From Urechidicola vernalis (GTDB lineage Bacteria; Bacteroidota; Bacteroidia; Flavobacteriales; Flavobacteriaceae), in contig NZ_JAVRHV010000006.1 in assembly GCF_031846385.1 (NCBI RefSeq), forward strand, positions 124,001 to 188,000: a DNA stretch of 64,000 nucleotides, given 5' to 3'. Below are positions 16,908-24,849 of this stretch, one piece after another. A program made the position numbers and the translations under genes. Under the pieces are notes generated by a model. It was not told the DNA's origin, made no database searches, and saw only the letters and a program-made list of their open reading frames with translations. Every line of letters begins with the position of its first letter. The stretch's first letter is position 1.

Positions 16908-16930
16908 TTAGAATCTTTAATTCTAATTAT
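16904..16930 (+). terminator. Possible weak terminator hairpin
   Basis: An 11-bp perfect inverted repeat (16904-16914 with 16920-16930, loop of five) begins within the PHP gene stop codon and is followed by a pyrimidine-rich run. The stem is nearly all A/T, so termination would be weak. Confidence 0.4.
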
Positions 16931-16944
16931 CCCTCTTTTATTCT

Positions 16945-16952
16945 TAAATTTG
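16945..16952 (+). promoter_or_regulatory. Bacteroidota -7 promoter box for argS
   Basis: TAAATTTG followed by C matches TAnnTTTG and lies 25 bases before the argS ATG. Confidence 0.7.
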
Positions 16953-16977
16953 CAGCTCATTTTTTAGACCTTAAAAC

Positions 16978-18753
16978 ATGCAGCAAAAGATTGAGTTAGC
17001 AGTAAAAGATGCTTTTAAAACCATTTATGATGTAGAAATTCCTTCGGTTGAATTTCAAGCAACACGTAAAGATTTTGAAGGAGATATTACCATTGTCGTT
17101 TTTGCTTTTTTAAGGCATGTAAAAGGAAACCCGGTTCAGATAGGAACAAATATTGGTGAGTACCTAAAAGAAAATGTAGGTGAAGTAGCTGATTTTAATG
17201 TTGTAAAAGGCTTTTTAAACTTAGTTATATCTAATGCTTCTTTTATCAACGGGTTCAACGAAATCTATTCAAATGATTCGTTTGGTGTAATTGCACCAAA
17301 TGCTAATGAAAAAGCCGAAATGGTGGAGTACTCATCTCCTAACACGAACAAACCATTGCATTTGGGACATATCAGAAATAATTTATTAGGCTTTTCTGTT
17401 GCTGAAATTATTGCCGCTTCTGGTAAAAAAGTATACAAGACTCAAATTATCAATGACCGTGGAATTCATATTTGTAAATCTATGTTGGCTTGGGAAAAGT
17501 TTGGAAATGGTGAAACTCCAGAAAGCACAGGATTAAAAGGTGATAAATTGGTTGGAAACTATTATGTAAAGTTTGACCAAGAATACAAAAAGGAAATTGC
17601 CAATTTAATAGCCGATGGCGCAACGGAAGAGGAAACTAAAAAAAACGCTCCACTCCTACTCGAAGCACAAGAAATGCTGCGTAAATGGGAAGCGGGAGAT
17701 GATAAAGTAGTGGCGCTTTGGAAAGAAATGAACCAATGGGTGTATGCTGGTTTTGATGCTACTTACAAAGAATTAGGCGTTGATTTTGATAAAAACTATT
17801 ACGAAAGCAACACTTATTTATTAGGAAAAGATGTGGTTTCCGACGGATTAGAGCGCGGGGTATTCTTCAAAAAAGAAGATGGCTCGGTTTGGATCGATTT
17901 AACCGATGAAGGCTTGGATGAAAAAATTGTGTTACGTTCTGATGGAACTGCGGTTTATATGACGCAAGATATTGGAACAGCCATTGAGCGTTTTAAAGAT
18001 TTTGATCTAGACGCTTTAACATATACTGTTGGTAATGAGCAAGATTACCATTTTAAAGTACTATTTCTAATCCTTAAAAAATTAGGGTTTGATTGGGCAG
18101 AAAACTGCTTCCATTTATCCTACGGTATGGTAGATTTACCTTCAGGTAAAATGAAGTCTAGAGAAGGAACTGTAGTAGATGCTGATGATTTAATTGTTGA
18201 AATGGTAAATACGGCGCGTTCTATTTCTGAAGAATTAGGGAAATTAGAAGGATATTCAAACGAAGAAAAAGAAGCCTTATACAGAACCATAGGATTAGGT
18301 GCTTTAAAATATTACATCTTAAAGGTAGATCCTAAAAAACGAATCTTATTCGACCCAAAAGAATCGATTGATTTTCAAGGAAATACAGGCCCTTTTATTC
18401 AATACACATACGCAAGAATTCAATCTATATTACGAAAAGCAGATTTCAATTTCGATGTCATACTGAACGATAGTGAAGTATCTCTTCACCCAAAGGAAAA
18501 AGAAGTGATTAAGTTATTGCAACAGTTTCCTGAAGTAATTCAAAATGCAGCTAAAAACCATAGTCCGGCATTGATTGCGAATTACACTTATGATTTGGTA
18601 AAAGAGTACAATTCATTCTATCAAACTGTACCAATTTTAGGGAGTACCGTTGAAGTAGAAAAAGTATTCAGAACACGTTTGTCTAAAAAAGTAGCAGACG
18701 TCATTAAAACAGCGTTTGGTTTATTAGGGATTGATGTTCCTGAAAGAATGTAG
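16978..18753 (+). CDS. argS: Arginyl-tRNA synthetase
   Basis: A 591-residue class I aminoacyl-tRNA synthetase that charges tRNA-Arg. The N-terminal additional domain (about 1-100) is followed by the catalytic Rossmann domain with the HIGH-type motif H128-L-G-H131 in PNTNKPLHLGHIRNN. The KMSKS loop appears as GKMKSREGTVV, a degenerate form usual for ArgRS. The C-terminal DALR anticodon domain starts near residue 470 (GPFIQYTYARIQSILRKA). Length is normal. A single gene with its own promoter; a repeat element follows it. Confidence 0.97.
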   Translation: MQQKIELAVKDAFKTIYDVEIPSVEFQATRKDFEGDITIVVFAFLRHVKGNPVQIGTNIGEYLKENVGEVADFNVVKGFLNLVISNASFINGFNEIYSNDSFGVIAPNANEKAEMVEYSSPNTNKPLHLGHIRNNLLGFSVAEIIAASGKKVYKTQIINDRGIHICKSMLAWEKFGNGETPESTGLKGDKLVGNYYVKFDQEYKKEIANLIADGATEEETKKNAPLLLEAQEMLRKWEAGDDKVVALWKEMNQWVYAGFDATYKELGVDFDKNYYESNTYLLGKDVVSDGLERGVFFKKEDGSVWIDLTDEGLDEKIVLRSDGTAVYMTQDIGTAIERFKDFDLDALTYTVGNEQDYHFKVLFLILKKLGFDWAENCFHLSYGMVDLPSGKMKSREGTVVDADDLIVEMVNTARSISEELGKLEGYSNEEKEALYRTIGLGALKYYILKVDPKKRILFDPKESIDFQGNTGPFIQYTYARIQSILRKADFNFDVILNDSEVSLHPKEKEVIKLLQQFPEVIQNAAKNHSPALIANYTYDLVKEYNSFYQTVPILGSTVEVEKVFRTRLSKKVADVIKTAFGLLGIDVPERM

Positions 18754-18776
18754 TCGCAAGGCAAAACCATAAAGAC

Positions 18777-18855
18777 TGTCATTCTGAACAAATTTTAAAG
18801 ATGCCGTGAAGAATCTTAACCAATATTTAGATTCTTCGTTACACTCAGAATGACA
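18777..18855. repeat. REP-like palindromic intergenic element, copy 1
   Basis: Nested inverted repeats: TGTCATTCTGA at 18777-18787 pairs with TCAGAATGACA at 18845-18855, and GAAGAATCT at 18808-18816 pairs with AGATTCTTC at 18829-18837. The GTCATTCTGA...GAATCT pattern is of the kind scattered between genes in many Bacteroidota. A related, shorter copy lies after lpd at 20332. It could act as terminator or mRNA 3'-end structure for argS. Confidence 0.7.
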
Positions 18856-18888
18856 TTATTAAACAATAAAAAATACTGATTTATTCCG

Positions 18889-18896
18889 TATTTTTG
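18889..18896 (+). promoter_or_regulatory. Bacteroidota -7 promoter box for lpd
   Basis: TATTTTTG followed by C matches TAnnTTTG, 34 bases before the lpd ATG at 18931. Confidence 0.7.
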
Positions 18897-18930
18897 CAAA
18901 ACGAAAAACAATATTAAAAATCAACATAGA

Positions 18931-20319
18931 ATGAAATACGACATCATCATTATAGGAAGTGGACCAGGAGGATACGTTACAGGAATAAGAGCCTCACAGT
19001 TAGGTTTTAAAGTAGCCATCGTAGAAAAGGAAAACTTAGGGGGTATTTGTTTAAACTGGGGATGTATCCCAACAAAAGCCTTGTTAAAAAGTGCACAGGT
19101 ATACGATTACTTAAAGCATGTTGATGAGTACGGTTTAAAAGCAGAAGCAATCGATAAAGATTTTTCTGCAGTAATTAAGCGTAGTCGTGGTGTTGCAGAT
19201 GGAATGAGCAAGGGTGTTCAGTTCTTAATGAAGAAAAACAAAATTGATGTAATTGAAGGTTTTGGTAAAATTAAAACGGGTAAAAAAGTGGATGTTACAG
19301 ATGCCGATGGTAAAGTTACTGAATATAGCGCAGACAATATTATTATTGCAACGGGTGCACGTAGCCGTGAATTACCAAACTTACCACAAGATGGTAAAAA
19401 AGTAATTGGATACCGCCAAGCAATGACCCTACCAGAGCAACCAAAGAAAATGATTGTAGTTGGTTCTGGTGCTATTGGAGTTGAATTCGCACATTTCTAT
19501 AATTCTATGGGTACAGAAGTAACAATAGTTGAATTTATGCCGAATGTAGTTCCTGTTGAAGACAAAGATATCTCGAAGCAATTTGAGCGTTCTTTAAAGA
19601 AATCGGGGATTAAAGTAATGACAAATTCTTCTGTTGAATCTGTTGATACTTCTGGTGCCGGCGTTGTTGCAACCGTTAAAACAAAAAAAGGAGAACAAAC
19701 TTTAGAAGCGGATATTTTATTATCGGCAGTAGGAATTAAATCAAACATTGAAAACATTGGATTGGAAGATGTTGGAATTGTAGTTGACAGAGATAAAATC
19801 TTAGTAAACGATTTTTACCAAACTAATATCCCTGGATACTATGCTATTGGTGATGTTGTTCCAGGACAAGCATTAGCACACGTTGCTTCTGCTGAAGGAA
19901 TTACTTGTGTTGAGAAATTAGCAGGGTTACACGTAGATGCAATTGATTACGGAAATGTACCAGGTTGTACATATGCTACACCTGAAATTGCAAGCGTTGG
20001 TTTAACTGAAGAAAAAGCGATAGAAGCGGGATACGATTTAAAGGTTGGAAAATTCCCTTTCTCTGCCTCTGGTAAAGCAAAAGCAGCTGGGACGCCTGAT
20101 GGATTTGTAAAGGTAATCTTTGACGCTAAATATGGCGAATGGTTAGGCTGCCATATGATTGGCGCTGGAGTTACAGATATGATTGCTGAAGCGGTTGTTG
20201 CGCGTAAATTAGAAACAACTGGGCACGAAGTATTAAAAGCAATTCACCCACACCCTACAATGAGTGAGGCTGTGATGGAAGCAGTTGCAGATGCTTATGA
20301 TGAAGTGATTCACTTATAA
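18931..20319 (+). CDS. lpd: Dihydrolipoyl dehydrogenase
   Basis: A 462-residue FAD enzyme (E3) that reoxidises dihydrolipoamide of the pyruvate, 2-oxoglutarate or branched-chain dehydrogenase complexes and passes electrons to NAD. FAD-binding GSGPGGY is at 9-15, the redox disulfide is C40-x4-C45 (GGICLNWGCIPTK), the NAD-binding GSGAIG lies near 178, and the catalytic HPHPTMSE motif is near the C-terminus. It is a stand-alone gene, not beside E1/E2 genes, between two repeat-like elements. Glutathione reductase-like relatives are excluded by the HPHPT motif. Confidence 0.96.
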   Translation: MKYDIIIIGSGPGGYVTGIRASQLGFKVAIVEKENLGGICLNWGCIPTKALLKSAQVYDYLKHVDEYGLKAEAIDKDFSAVIKRSRGVADGMSKGVQFLMKKNKIDVIEGFGKIKTGKKVDVTDADGKVTEYSADNIIIATGARSRELPNLPQDGKKVIGYRQAMTLPEQPKKMIVVGSGAIGVEFAHFYNSMGTEVTIVEFMPNVVPVEDKDISKQFERSLKKSGIKVMTNSSVESVDTSGAGVVATVKTKKGEQTLEADILLSAVGIKSNIENIGLEDVGIVVDRDKILVNDFYQTNIPGYYAIGDVVPGQALAHVASAEGITCVEKLAGLHVDAIDYGNVPGCTYATPEIASVGLTEEKAIEAGYDLKVGKFPFSASGKAKAAGTPDGFVKVIFDAKYGEWLGCHMIGAGVTDMIAEAVVARKLETTGHEVLKAIHPHPTMSEAVMEAVADAYDEVIHL

Positions 20320-20331
20320 TAAAGGAAGTAA

Positions 20332-20362
20332 TGTCATTTCGAGCATAGACGAGAAATCTCTT
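20332..20362. repeat. REP-like intergenic element, copy 2 (partial)
   Basis: TGTCATTTCGAGC...GACGAGAAATCTC, 13 bases after the lpd stop, resembles one arm of the element at 18777 and the repeat type GTCATTTCGAG...GAGAAATCTC found in many Bacteroidota genomes. Only about 30 bases are present, without a second arm. Confidence 0.6.
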
Positions 20363-20386
20363 CCAATTATTAAAATCTATATATTT

Positions 20387-20420
20387 AGAAAGCCCAAGCA
20401 AATGCTTGGGCTTTCTTATT
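20387..20420. terminator. Bidirectional intrinsic terminator
   Basis: A perfect 14-bp inverted repeat (20387-20400 with 20403-20416, core GCCCAAGCA/TGCTTGGGC) preceded by an A-rich and followed by a T-rich stretch, between the convergent lpd and NTF2-like genes. Confidence 0.88.
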
Positions 20421-20453
20421 TAATCAAAGTAATTATCTGTAAGGAACTATATC

Positions 20454-20867
20454 TTAAAAAACTTCTTTATGTGAAATCTTACTTACAATTTTCCAGCCTT
20501 CTTTAGTCTTTAGCATATTCATGTAATCAATATACTCATAGGTTTCATATTTTGTTGAAAGTTTCACGTTTGCGGCAGTTTCTGAAATATCTATATAGTA
20601 TATCTTACTTTCAAATTCTCTAGTTTTTGAATTGGTGAAAAAACCGAAAAACTTTTGAATAGGAATCATTTTATAAGTTCCATCATCACCGATAAATTTC
20701 AATGTAGCATTCGGATGAAAGGCTTTTTTAAGCAATTCAGGGTTATCCGTTCTACTTCCTTCAAAATAATTATTGATCCTTTCTTCAACAGCCTCTTTAT
20801 CACTCACATTCTGAGCAATAATTGAACCGGATAAAAAAAGTGCGAATAGTAAAATTGTATTTTTCAT
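20454..20867 (-). CDS. Exported NTF2-like protein (lumazine-binding-like family)
   Basis: A 137-residue protein with a signal peptide at about 1-18 (ending SIIAQ). The remainder has the NTF2/SnoaL-like cone fold pattern: VEERINNYFEGSRTDNPELLKKAFHPNATLKF and a C-terminal strand LKTKEGWKIVSKISHK. Such proteins bind small ligands or have lost enzyme activity; no catalytic residues can be fixed. A stand-alone gene, convergent with lpd and separated from it by a terminator. Confidence 0.82.
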   Translation of the reverse strand: MKNTILLFALFLSGSIIAQNVSDKEAVEERINNYFEGSRTDNPELLKKAFHPNATLKFIGDDGTYKMIPIQKFFGFFTNSKTREFESKIYYIDISETAANVKLSTKYETYEYIDYMNMLKTKEGWKIVSKISHKEVF

Positions 20868-21042
20868 AAGTTACGTTTTAGTAAATCGAAATTAAAGAAT
20901 CATCAATTTTCATAAAACATATTGGTACTAATGTTTTGTTAATATATGTAAAATCAGAAATAAGATAGAAAGCATAGAGATCATTATACAAAAGGCGATA
21001 TTCAAAAAAAATCTTAATTTTATATCAAATCTATTTATACTT

Positions 21043-21153
21043 ATGAAATTAACTCGTAAAAAGGTTTTCATTGCCGTTGTCATCATTATAGTTGTATTAC
21101 TATGGATAGAAATGGCTGTGGGAATTTTTGGCTCACCTATAGCGGGAGATTAA
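21043..21153 (+). CDS. 36-residue single-helix membrane peptide
   Basis: A short frame from ATG 21043 encodes MKLTRKKVFIAVVIIIVVLL followed by WIEMAVGIFGSPIAGD. It has a positively charged N-terminus, one hydrophobic helix (about 8-30), and a short polar C-terminus, so it should insert in the membrane with the N-terminus inside. Its length, composition and the GIFGSPIAG tail resemble small conserved flavobacterial membrane peptides that are often left unannotated. It lies 18 bases before the next gene. Function unknown. Confidence 0.65.
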   Translation: MKLTRKKVFIAVVIIIVVLLWIEMAVGIFGSPIAGD

Positions 21154-21171
21154 ATAATTATTACAATCCTA

Positions 21172-21939
21172 ATGAAATACAAACTTTTAATTACTGTGTT
21201 TTTATGTATAAACTCATTTGCACAACAGTATGACTTTAATCTTGTTCACAAAAGTGAATGGAAAAGAAAACATTTTAAGTCGGATGAAAGAATTAATTTG
21301 TTTAATACAAATGATTATTCCTACACGTTAAAAATCAAAAACAATTCCCGTGGTTTATGGGCACAAATCTTTGACAAAAAGAGAAACTTTATCCACAATT
21401 TCACTATAAAACCAAAAGACTCGTTAAGGTTGGTTTATGTGAACTCAATCAAATGGGACTATTATTACAGAAACATGTTATCATCCTTCTCTGAGCCTAC
21501 ATATAAAAAAAATAAAACATTTATAAACTATTATATTTACAACTCTGAAAATAATATTGTTGGCAATTATAAATTGGAAATTCAAAAAGATGATATTGAC
21601 CTTTTTACCCCTTTCAAAATGGCAGGAATTGGTCATCCATACGAATACTCACAAACAAAACTACCTTTCAATTTTAAAGTAATTAGCTCCGTTGGTAAAA
21701 CAATTGAATTTACACAAAACAAAAGAGATACGTATCAAAACGAAGAAATAAAGATTGATAGTATAAATGTATTTTCTCTTAACAAAAAGGGAAAACAATC
21801 TAAAAAAGAGACGACTACGTCGAAAACATTTGGTCTTTTAATCTCCACTGAAAAGACTGCGTTAAAAGTTGTTCTACCAAAAAATTTAATTATTATAGAA
21901 AAATTACCCAATAAATTTTTGGGTATTTCAGTTGAATAA
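21172..21939 (+). CDS. Exported protein of unknown function
   Basis: A 255-residue protein with a signal peptide at about 1-18 (LCINSFAQQ). The mature part is Lys-, Asn- and Tyr-rich with alternating strands, and no catalytic motif or named domain could be recognised. It follows the 36-residue membrane peptide gene by 18 bases and is followed after 45 bases by the Cys-motif lipoprotein. It may be a periplasmic beta-sandwich protein. Confidence 0.72.
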   Translation: MKYKLLITVFLCINSFAQQYDFNLVHKSEWKRKHFKSDERINLFNTNDYSYTLKIKNNSRGLWAQIFDKKRNFIHNFTIKPKDSLRLVYVNSIKWDYYYRNMLSSFSEPTYKKNKTFINYYIYNSENNIVGNYKLEIQKDDIDLFTPFKMAGIGHPYEYSQTKLPFNFKVISSVGKTIEFTQNKRDTYQNEEIKIDSINVFSLNKKGKQSKKETTTSKTFGLLISTEKTALKVVLPKNLIIIEKLPNKFLGISVE

Positions 21940-21984
21940 ACAATATCACCTGATTTACTTATATTTGGCATTAAAATCAAACCC

Positions 21985-22437
21985 ATGAAATATTTTATTC
22001 CAATAATTGCGTTACTTCTTTTAGTTTCTTGTAAAAGTGAAAACAAAAAATCTACTGCAACTCCTATTCAAGACGTACCTTTAAACGAACGTCCGATACC
22101 TCCATTACCTGGAGCAGGAGCATCAACTGCTTTAAATGTTATTGGTGGACCACATTATATATGCCCAAAAAACTGTATTAACGGAAACGGACCTGCCGCA
22201 GGAAAATGCCCAGTTTGTGAAACTGAAATGGCACACAATCAAGGCTTCCACACAACTCCGAATACGAGTCCAGCGACACCAATTACTCCAAACACACCTA
22301 CCACTACAAGTGGGCCAAATGCAAATGGGCAGTGGCATTACACTTGTTCAAATGGATGTGCTGGCGGAGGTGATGCGGCAGGAAATTGCTCAAATTGTGG
22401 CAATGCCTTAGCGCATAATGCGGCCTATCATAGTTAG
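21985..22437 (+). CDS. Lipoprotein with two zinc-ribbon-like Cys/His repeats
   Basis: A 150-residue lipoprotein (signal ending LLLVSC, Cys near residue 16). The mature part has two copies of the same unit: HYICPKNC...GKCPVCETEMAHNQGFH and HYTCSNGC...GNCSNCGNALAHNAAYH, each with CxxxC, CxxC and a terminal AHN...H, joined by a Pro/Thr-rich linker. Four cysteines plus histidines per unit suggest metal (zinc or copper) binding outside the cytoplasm, possibly like the heavy-metal-binding domains of Bacteroidota efflux proteins. No efflux genes are next to it. Function inferred only. Confidence 0.8.
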   Translation: MKYFIPIIALLLLVSCKSENKKSTATPIQDVPLNERPIPPLPGAGASTALNVIGGPHYICPKNCINGNGPAAGKCPVCETEMAHNQGFHTTPNTSPATPITPNTPTTTSGPNANGQWHYTCSNGCAGGGDAAGNCSNCGNALAHNAAYHS

Positions 22438-22438
22438 A

Positions 22439-24577
22439 TTAATCTACCCAGTGTAAAACATCTTTCATTACTGACCATCTAGGTTCTTTCAATTCAGAAC
22501 CTTGACCTTCTATCCAATGTTTAAACAAACGATCTATAGTGCCATCTTTTTGTTTCAACTCTAACCAAGTATTTACAAAAAGTTGCCAACTACTATCTTT
22601 TACCATTGGATATGCTGTTGGTATTTTTACCATATCTGGTTGAAGTACAGAAATATTAAATGACGGATAAATGATGGTCCATGCAGAACCCGCTTCTGCT
22701 GAAAATATGATAGCATCCATATCATCTGTCTCACCTTTAAAGTATGGACGTGGTGAATTCATTTTTACCAATTCAGCATTTGGTATAAACGCCTTGATTT
22801 TATTTTCAAAATACGGGTTGGTATACCCTATTTTTAAATCGGTTTGACTCAATATACTTTCTCTCGATTTAAATAATGTTCTGTTATGGTCTGGAACAAT
22901 AAATGCAACCGTTTGGTCTAAATAAGTGTCGGAAAGTGTAAATGAATTTAAACCATCGGTAGTGGCCACCAAACCAGACATTACAATATCTAATTGACCT
23001 TTTGCTAAAAGTGGTCTCATTTGCGAACGTGTTACTCTATAAAATTCCGGCTCAACATTCAATTCTTGTGCTAAGATATACGCCATTTCTGCGTCGAACC
23101 CAACCAATTCTGCTTCCTCGTTTTTAAACGCGAATGGCAAACCATTTGCAACATACCCTACTCTTAATTTACCGCGTTGTTTAATTGTATTAATTTGATT
23201 GTAAGATCTTGTCGAAGTAGAATCATTAAGCAAAGTGCTTACTTCTTTAATTTGTCCCTTTTTAAAGTCTTTGGTCAAGCGCATTTCAATAAAACTCTCA
23301 TACTGCTCACTTTTTCCAAGGGCATAACCCAAATAAAAACGAGTTCCAATTAGTGCTACAATAGTTGAAACAGCACCAATAACAATTCCTCTAATTAATT
23401 TTGGCCATAATATTTGAACACTACTTACGGTCATTTTAACCGAAATAATTGTTAAAACAACCAAATGAATTGCCCCTAAAACCACTCTTATTCTATCGGT
23501 ATACACACTAGAAATTACAAATAGTTGAAACATTTCTTGTGGTAGTTTCATTAAATCTAACAAAAACGGAATTCCGGTAACCGGTGCTACGAAACTACTT
23601 AGTAAAGTGGCACCTACAAAAGTTCCATTCTCTATTAAACTGAAAGAACTGCCCATATACCAAGCAGTAAAAGGTACAAAGACAAAAATGACAAAAGTCC
23701 CCAAATTGGGAAAAGGATATGCTAATGGCATCATAAGATCTGCTTTGGCCCTGTCTTCATGATTCATGCCATTAAATGCCAATAATTGCTTTACATCATC
23801 AATTAATTGCGGTAAAACCACAATTATTTTACCTGTTGCAAAAATAGTTAACAGCGTACTTTTTGTTGCTTTAAATAATGCCTTTGGAGAAATTCCGGTG
23901 GTAGTTTGAACTAATAATGGAAGCCAATAAAACCCGAGTAACAAAACTGCGATACTGTAAATGATAATATAGGCATGTAAACGTTGAATTTCTTCAAAAC
24001 TCATAGTACCTGCATTGTAGGCCGCGATGGCAAAAACTCCGTATGGAGTCATTTTAATAACCATTTTATTGATATGATTCAAAGCATCTGCAATCACATC
24101 CATGCTATGCAATAAATTCTTTTTCTCTTCTATCCTACTTAATCCTATCCCTAAGAAAATACTAAATAACACAACTGCTGGTACAATATTATTAGCCATA
24201 GAACCAAAAGGATTCGATGGAATGTATAATTCTAAAAAATTAAGAGGCGCCTCTACAGCAACAATTGAAGGTTTAAAAAAGGTAGAGGCTGACCAACTAG
24301 GCAAAGCCAATGGCAATAGCACTAATGCCACTACACCTATCCCCAGTAATAAAAACAACACTTTTAAACCATTAAAAACCATGGTGCGGCCTTCTGACAA
24401 AGACATACGGCCAAGATTTGCAATAATGGATACCATGATATAAGGCAAGACCGTCATTTGCAGTAAGCCAACAAAACCATCACCAATTATTTGAAAAAAA
24501 GAAACATATTCACCAAAAAAAAGACCAACTGCAATACCTGCCAATAGACCAATAATGATTTTCTTAGATAAACTCAT
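22439..24577 (-). CDS. SDF (dicarboxylate/amino acid symporter) fused to a solute-binding domain
   Basis: A 712-residue fusion. Residues 1-420 have the helix pattern of the SDF/GltP sodium-dicarboxylate symporters, starting SLSKKIIIGLLAGIAVGLF. Residues about 467-695 are a family 3 extracellular amino-acid-binding domain (GKLRVGYVANGLPFAFKNE, LVGFDAEMAYILAQEL, KGQLDIVMSGL). The hallmark SDF residues have changed: the Ser-rich HP1 motif is replaced near 245-255 (IFATGKIIVVLP), NMDGT in helix 7 is PNLGT (290-294), and the helix 8 Asp/Asn motif reads TDRIRVVLG (360-368). The tethered binding domain would sit in the periplasm. It may be an amino-acid or dicarboxylate carrier with altered coupling, or a receptor. 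Stand-alone gene. Confidence 0.85.
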   Translation of the reverse strand: MSLSKKIIIGLLAGIAVGLFFGEYVSFFQIIGDGFVGLLQMTVLPYIMVSIIANLGRMSLSEGRTMVFNGLKVLFLLLGIGVVALVLLPLALPSWSASTFFKPSIVAVEAPLNFLELYIPSNPFGSMANNIVPAVVLFSIFLGIGLSRIEEKKNLLHSMDVIADALNHINKMVIKMTPYGVFAIAAYNAGTMSFEEIQRLHAYIIIYSIAVLLLGFYWLPLLVQTTTGISPKALFKATKSTLLTIFATGKIIVVLPQLIDDVKQLLAFNGMNHEDRAKADLMMPLAYPFPNLGTFVIFVFVPFTAWYMGSSFSLIENGTFVGATLLSSFVAPVTGIPFLLDLMKLPQEMFQLFVISSVYTDRIRVVLGAIHLVVLTIISVKMTVSSVQILWPKLIRGIVIGAVSTIVALIGTRFYLGYALGKSEQYESFIEMRLTKDFKKGQIKEVSTLLNDSTSTRSYNQINTIKQRGKLRVGYVANGLPFAFKNEEAELVGFDAEMAYILAQELNVEPEFYRVTRSQMRPLLAKGQLDIVMSGLVATTDGLNSFTLSDTYLDQTVAFIVPDHNRTLFKSRESILSQTDLKIGYTNPYFENKIKAFIPNAELVKMNSPRPYFKGETDDMDAIIFSAEAGSAWTIIYPSFNISVLQPDMVKIPTAYPMVKDSSWQLFVNTWLELKQKDGTIDRLFKHWIEGQGSELKEPRWSVMKDVLHWVD

Positions 24578-24674
24578 AGAAGTATTTTTCTATAAATTTA
24601 ATACAATCTTTGAGATATGGAATTGAAATCTAATATAACAACGAAACAAATTGAATAGGGCTTCTTCATTACCT

Positions 24675-24709
24675 AACTTTTTCTTGATAAAAAGTTACAA
24701 AAATCAAGA
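24675..24709. repeat. Small interleaved inverted repeat
   Basis: AACTTTTT (24675-24682) pairs with AAAAAGTT (24689-24696), while TCTTGAT (24682-24688) pairs with ATCAAGA (24703-24709), so two alternative hairpins compete. The CTTTTTCTTGAT...ATCAAG pattern recalls a recurrent intergenic sequence of flavobacterial genomes. It lies in the 272-base gap between the SDF fusion and bshC, which holds nothing else I could identify. Confidence 0.5.
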
Positions 24710-24849
24710 CTTGATTTTCCTTTACTTGAATTTTACGTTTTAATCACTTTCAAATCCAGACCGTTTTACTCTTTGTATTCTCAGACGCTAATTAAAACTC
24801 AAATTCTAAAAAAATGAAAATATATCCCACAAAAAATAAGCTTAGAGGA

